Below are positions 50,601-53,213 of a stretch of DNA of 53,213 nt, piece after piece. The position numbers and the translations under genes are program-made. Every line of letters starts with the position of its first letter. Position 1 is the first letter of the stretch. This DNA is from CAYMTR01 sp964393405 (GTDB taxonomy: Bacteria; Bacteroidota; Bacteroidia; Bacteroidales; Prolixibacteraceae), in the NCBI GenBank assembly GCA_964393405.1, contig CAYMTR010000018.1, positions 1-53,213 on the forward strand, read 5' to 3'. The notes below the pieces were generated by a model. It did not search any database. It was given only the letters and a program-made list of their open reading frames with translations, and was not told the DNA's origin.

Positions 50601-50810
50601 GATTCCATTTAACGAAATCAACCTCTCAGATTTCAATTTGTCGTTCAGCAGGGCTTTTTCCCTATCAATATAACTAACAAATGAAGCATGAGGCAACTCT
50701 TTATTAATTCCCTGTATTGCAGGGTTTTCTATCTCGGGATGAGGAAGGCGGTCTTGCGCCTGAATATATAATCCCAACATCAAACAGAAAAGTAGAATTT
50801 GAATTTTCAT
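47658..50810 (-). CDS. secreted beta-galactosidase, GH2 (LacZ type)
   Basis: The protein has 1050 residues with a signal peptide (1-18, ending IQAQ), predicting the periplasm. The order is LacZ-like: sugar-binding jelly roll (~55-235), Ig-like domain (~240-350), TIM barrel (~352-640), a linker beta domain, and the C-terminal beta-galactosidase small-chain domain (~770-1045). The catalytic acid/base is Glu482 in WSLGNEAGNG and the nucleophile is Glu545 in LVLCEYEHAMGN. It removes terminal beta-galactose from oligosaccharides. It appears to be a single gene with its own consensus -7 box. Confidence 0.95.
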   Translation of the reverse strand: MKIQILLFCLMLGLYIQAQDRLPHPEIENPAIQGINKELPHASFVSYIDREKALLNDKLKSERLISLNGIWKFKFVTGISNRISDFASASFDLSNWDEIEVPSNMEIKGYGIPIYVNVGYEFYPEWNFKPPYVNDLEKNNIAYYRREFDVSESWNKEQIFIHFGSIKSVGFVWVNGLKVGMSKDSKTPQEFDITKYIKPGKNSIAVEVFRWSDASYLECQDFWRLSGIPREVYIYAQPKVRLRDFFAETTLDENYTNGLLNLDVELKNHTGKRTLSTVSYEILDNQGNKVVSESKKVETADSIGVLNFKNSINSVKTWSAETPNLYTLVIVIKDELGNISEATSIKIGFRTSEVKNGLFLVNGKRVLLKGVNIHEFNPKTGQVVDEVSVTLDMERMKQLNVNAIRTSHYPQPDFFYELADKYGFYIVNEANVESHGIGYDRAKGKSLANNLDWTQAHLFRTRNMFERDKNHPSVVIWSLGNEAGNGYNFYQTYLFIRSRDKMRPIQYEQAGQEWNTDIVCPMYAKIEHIEHYAQKYNDRPLVLCEYEHAMGNSIGNIKDYWETIEKYPNLQGGFIWDWVDQGLANKNDKGDFWAYGGDYGPKGTPSDGNFLINGVVFPDRSIKPHSLEVKHVYQNIGFMPENISEGRIKIINKFCFTNLSKYAFGYEITANGKVLKSGKIPTLDVAPGETKTVNIDLKGITAKSGVEYFLTISAKTIVAENLLSAGWEIASQQIKLPFEAPIVRSEITKAEKVSFKEGTTIDISGKGFSLTFDRISGIMTSYKFKGKELLLNGFGPRPAFWRAPTDNDYGWRMPLNCRLWKVASEKQPVAKSVEASQLGNDVQVEVVYNLDSLKSTWKTKYTVLGNGAVKVENLLVTTDEKMPVIPRIGMKMQLSPELTKVEYFGRGPWENYTDRNSSTFVGHYKTTVSDLRTNYIRPQENGHRTDVRWLTLARSDGSGLKIVADSLIEFNALNNPIEDFDAGPNKDKNLLHANDIKSRDLVELHIDYRMMGVGGDDSWGAWPHEPYLIKPRAEGYKYSFTLEPFVSYKN

Positions 50811-50855
50811 AATTGATTTTTTATAAGCTAATATCCAATTTCATCTTATGTCATA

Positions 50856-50863
50856 CAAATATA
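50856..50863 (-). promoter_or_regulatory. -7 box for the beta-galactosidase gene
   Basis: The minus strand reads TATATTTG, an exact TAnnTTTG match, 46 bases before the ATG at 50810. Confidence 0.5.
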
Positions 50864-50966
50864 TGTCTTATGGATTCAGTTTTTAATATTTGCTTTAATT
50901 TTATAAGCAATGTCCAACAATTCAATATTTTTATAAATTCTTCACAACACTATTATTCCCAATAAA

Positions 50967-50974
50967 TAATTTTG
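50967..50974 (+). promoter_or_regulatory. -7 box for the PagL-like gene
   Basis: The plus strand reads TAATTTTG, an exact TAnnTTTG match, 41 bases before the ATG at 51015. With the box at 50856-50863 it gives each gene of the divergent pair its own promoter. Confidence 0.5.
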
Positions 50975-51014
50975 CCTTAAATTAGCAACAGAACCAAAAA
51001 TGCCAAATTAATCT

Positions 51015-52211
51015 ATGACCACTAAGATAAAACACCTGATTACAAGCCTATTATTGTTTTCCCTGACATTTCTGTGTTCTTTCTTTGTCAAAGCCACAGA
51101 AGTTGATTCTATCGCATCAAAAAGGGAATTAATTTTAAGGGGTGGAGTTCAATATGGAAAAGTTTTCGAGATTTACAACACCTACCTATACCACATCAAT
51201 TCAGGTCTTGGTGTTAATCGTTTCCATTCATTTACCCTCCAGGCTCTATGGCAAACAAACGGTTCAAAACAATGGGAACAAGACTACGGAATGCCCCGCC
51301 TTGGCATAGGTACATGGACAGCCAGATTCTACGACAATCCTATTTTGGGAAATCCAATAGCAATCTATGGAATTTTCAATGCCCCATTTATAAGAAGAGA
51401 AAAATGGAGATGGAATTACGAATTCGACTGTGGACTGACATTTAACTGGAAAGAGTTCCATCCATTTGAAAACAAGCAAAACATAGCCATCGGAAGCGAT
51501 ATAAGTTCATATGTTGAACTTGGAACATACTTTGAATATGATATCACACCTAAACTCTCTCTTGAGCTTGGCTTTTCCTTTTCTCACTTTTCAAACGGGG
51601 CATTGAAGCTCCCCAACCTTGGCGTAAACACTGCTTCCCCAAAAATTTTAATACAATACCGCCCTTCTGAAACAGAATATCACAAAGAAGTAAAAGAGAA
51701 AACTCCTGTTCCCAAAAACTGGGAGATTCAGCTACAGGCATACGGAGGGATAAAAAATGTTCTATATTATGGCGATGATACCGATTCAATAACAAAATTC
51801 AAAGGGGTTTACTATCCACACTACGGCTTCTCTACCCTGCTCAATAAAAACCTCAATAGGAAATCGAAAATTGGACTGGGACTATGCTTCGGATACAATG
51901 GGTCTGCAAATCACAATGTCTTCGCAGTCGATAGTGTTCTGAAAAAAGAGAATGCAAGCTTAAAGGAAGGATTTGAATTAAGCATATTCCCGTCATATGA
52001 ACTAATGATCGATAGGGTTTCTGTAACAGCGCAACTTGGATATTACCTCCATCGCAATGAATACCCCGGAATGTTTCCCCGTCTTTACCAGAAGCTAGGA
52101 ATGAAATATCACCTCACCAGCAACTTCTTTGGAGCAATAAATATGAAGGCTTTCAACTTCTTTAGGTTGGAATATATAGAATGGACGTTGGGGTATATTA
52201 TTAAAATTTAA
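51015..52211 (+). CDS. PagL-like lipid A deacylase (acyloxyacyl hydrolase family)
   Basis: The protein has 398 residues with an N-terminal signal peptide (~1-28). The PagL active-site motif is present as FSHFSNGALKLPNLGVN, with catalytic His191 and Ser193 and the conserved Asn194. PagL removes the 3-O acyl chain of lipid A in the outer membrane. The proteobacterial enzyme is about 170-190 residues. Here a second barrel-like half (~215-398) follows, as in longer Bacteroidetes homologues. It may lower lipid A acylation as an envelope adaptation. It converges with the TPR protein gene with only 4 bases between. Confidence 0.75.
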   Translation: MTTKIKHLITSLLLFSLTFLCSFFVKATEVDSIASKRELILRGGVQYGKVFEIYNTYLYHINSGLGVNRFHSFTLQALWQTNGSKQWEQDYGMPRLGIGTWTARFYDNPILGNPIAIYGIFNAPFIRREKWRWNYEFDCGLTFNWKEFHPFENKQNIAIGSDISSYVELGTYFEYDITPKLSLELGFSFSHFSNGALKLPNLGVNTASPKILIQYRPSETEYHKEVKEKTPVPKNWEIQLQAYGGIKNVLYYGDDTDSITKFKGVYYPHYGFSTLLNKNLNRKSKIGLGLCFGYNGSANHNVFAVDSVLKKENASLKEGFELSIFPSYELMIDRVSVTAQLGYYLHRNEYPGMFPRLYQKLGMKYHLTSNFFGAINMKAFNFFRLEYIEWTLGYIIKI

Positions 52212-52215
52212 CCTT

Positions 52216-52914
52216 TTATGATTTTATTTTGGGTAGTATCTTTTTAGCTTCCTTATATTTCTTATGTTGAGGATTTTCTTTGATTCTTTTTATGATATAA
52301 ACAGCTTCTTCGGTTCTTCCTGTCTTAAGGTAGCATAAGCCCAGATACCATTCACTTTCTTCAACAAATTTATCCAAACCGATAAGTCTCTTAAAAATCA
52401 TAACTGCTTCTGAAAAACGGTATCCGTTCATGCAATAAAGTCCAAAAGATAATAACTCTTCATCATCCTCAAAATTATCCAGAACTGAAAGAGTGCTTAG
52501 GTTTATTTCATTAAGGTTATCTTTAAATTTGGCTTCATTGTTTATATAGAAACTAAGTGATTTAACCTGACTTTCAGAATAATAATTGTTAAATATGTCA
52601 TCACTTGATTTACCTGTAAACAAATAATAACCAATATTTGAAATAATGATCAATGGAATGAAGATAGCAGCAGCCCTGAAAATAACTTTAAGGTTTGAAT
52701 CTCCATTTGTTTTTTTTGCGCTATCAGTTGACATTGTTTCCTTTCTATTTACCTGCTTCTTTGAAATGGAATTTAAGGCGATAAGAACTTTTGAGAAATT
52801 ATCACATTCTTGCTTAAATGACAAATCAGAATTATACTTATCACGAAAAATCTCAGATTCCTCCCCTGATAATTCATTCGAGTAAAACTTTTCAATTAAT
52901 TCAATGTCAGTCAT
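52216..52914 (-). CDS. membrane-anchored TPR protein, likely anti-sigma-like
   Basis: The ATG at 52914 gives 232 residues, 10 bases after the upstream stop. A start at 52992 is also open but would overlap the upstream gene by 68 bases. The N-terminal part (MTDIELIEKFYSNELSGEESEIF) resembles the helical domain of Bacteroidetes anti-sigma proteins. One membrane segment lies at ~80-102. The periplasmic part has TPR-like repeats (YRFSEAVMIFKRL, SEWYLGLCYLKTGRTEEAVYII). With the adjacent sigma-like gene it probably forms a sigma/anti-sigma pair. Confidence 0.65.
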   Translation of the reverse strand: MTDIELIEKFYSNELSGEESEIFRDKYNSDLSFKQECDNFSKVLIALNSISKKQVNRKETMSTDSAKKTNGDSNLKVIFRAAAIFIPLIIISNIGYYLFTGKSSDDIFNNYYSESQVKSLSFYINNEAKFKDNLNEINLSTLSVLDNFEDDEELLSFGLYCMNGYRFSEAVMIFKRLIGLDKFVEESEWYLGLCYLKTGRTEEAVYIIKRIKENPQHKKYKEAKKILPKIKS

Positions 52915-52924
52915 ACTTTCTTTT

Positions 52925-53213
52925 TTAATCTCCAATAATCTTTGCAAGGTTTTGTATGCAACGAAAAAGCTGTACCCTTGATGATTGCTCATTGTTCACC
53001 TCATATAAATTTGTAAGATGAGCAGCAATTTCATCGTGAGAAAAACCAAGCCAGAACTTCAGAAATATTATCAATTGGCACTTGGCTCCCATTTTATTAA
53101 AACAAGAATATAGTTTCTCAAGATAATCTTCATTTTCGTTATTACATAAAATCACATCGATTCCATAACGTTCTTTTTTTTCTTCCCAAAACTCAAACTC
53201 AGATTCATCATAT
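52925..53213 (-). CDS. sigma-70-like factor, 3' part only
   Basis: The frame is open to the right edge of the window, so about 95 C-terminal residues are seen. KMGAKCQLIIFLKFWLGFSHDEIAAHL followed by QLFRCIQNLAKII (cited in parts) looks like sigma region 4 with its helix-turn-helix and the RC..L recognition end. A linker about six residues longer than usual separates the two helices. The N-terminal region 2 lies outside the window. It is followed after 10 bases by the membrane TPR protein. Confidence 0.6.
   Translation of the reverse strand, partial: YDESEFEFWEEKKERYGIDVILCNNENEDYLEKLYSCFNKMGAKCQLIIFLKFWLGFSHDEIAAHLTNLYEVNNEQSSRVQLFRCIQNLAKIIGD

Noticed and set aside
85..53213. tRNA, rRNA, insertion sequence or prophage features
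   Set aside because: None was recognised on either strand. There are no transposase or integrase motifs and no terminal inverted repeats flanking any block.

Overview
The window reads as a chromosomal segment of an AT-rich member of the Bacteroidota, probably Bacteroidales or Marinilabiliales. It holds two SusC/SusD outer-membrane uptake pairs, a FecR/ECF sigma pair of the Bacteroidetes type, T9SS C-terminal sorting domains, promoters matching the Bacteroidetes -7 box TAnnTTTG, and almost no Shine-Dalgarno sequences. No rRNA, tRNA, CRISPR array, insertion sequence or phage gene was seen. Nearly every gene lies on the minus strand.

Right to left, in the direction of transcription. At the right edge is the 3' end of a sigma-like gene with a membrane-anchored TPR partner (53213-52216). 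Next comes a divergent pair, a PagL-like lipid A deacylase (+) and a secreted GH2 beta-galactosidase (-), then a small winged-helix-like gene (+). Region 47157-31145 is a glycan-use region. It has a 1898-residue beta-helix surface protein with a T9SS tail, a GH8 glycanase whose T9SS tail is thrown out of frame by an A9 tract, an LRR protein, a SusC/SusD pair, and a lipoprotein with a CxxCH motif, a PD40 propeller and TPRs.

Region 30963-11804 is the most unusual part. About nineteen same-strand genes are packed mostly with gaps of 5 to 60 bases. The promoter-proximal genes are three DJ-1/PfpI proteins, a cupin, a tautomerase and a ThDP enzyme. Four signal-less proteins made of tandem modules follow: FGE-like, WG, WG and DUF1566. 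Then come a small outer-membrane-like protein, an alpha/beta-hydrolase lipoprotein, an AGE-fold protein, and a partner-switching set (STAS, GlgX, STAS, RsbW-like kinase, SpoIIE/RsbU-like phosphatase, small winged helix). A GlgX debranching enzyme sits between two STAS genes. No sigma factor lies inside the run, so the switch may act on metabolism or on the module proteins. I infer a regulated carbohydrate-storage/carbonyl-stress unit; its biochemical role is not known to me.

A hairpin terminator and a consensus -7 box separate this run from a classic ECF sigma - FecR - STN-SusC - SusD operon (11683-4593). An alkaline phosphatase follows (4508-3360) after its own terminator and -7 box. A 746-base gap then holds a 28-codon membrane peptide gene and phased 11-bp repeats, and last is a secreted GH9 glycanase (2613-85).
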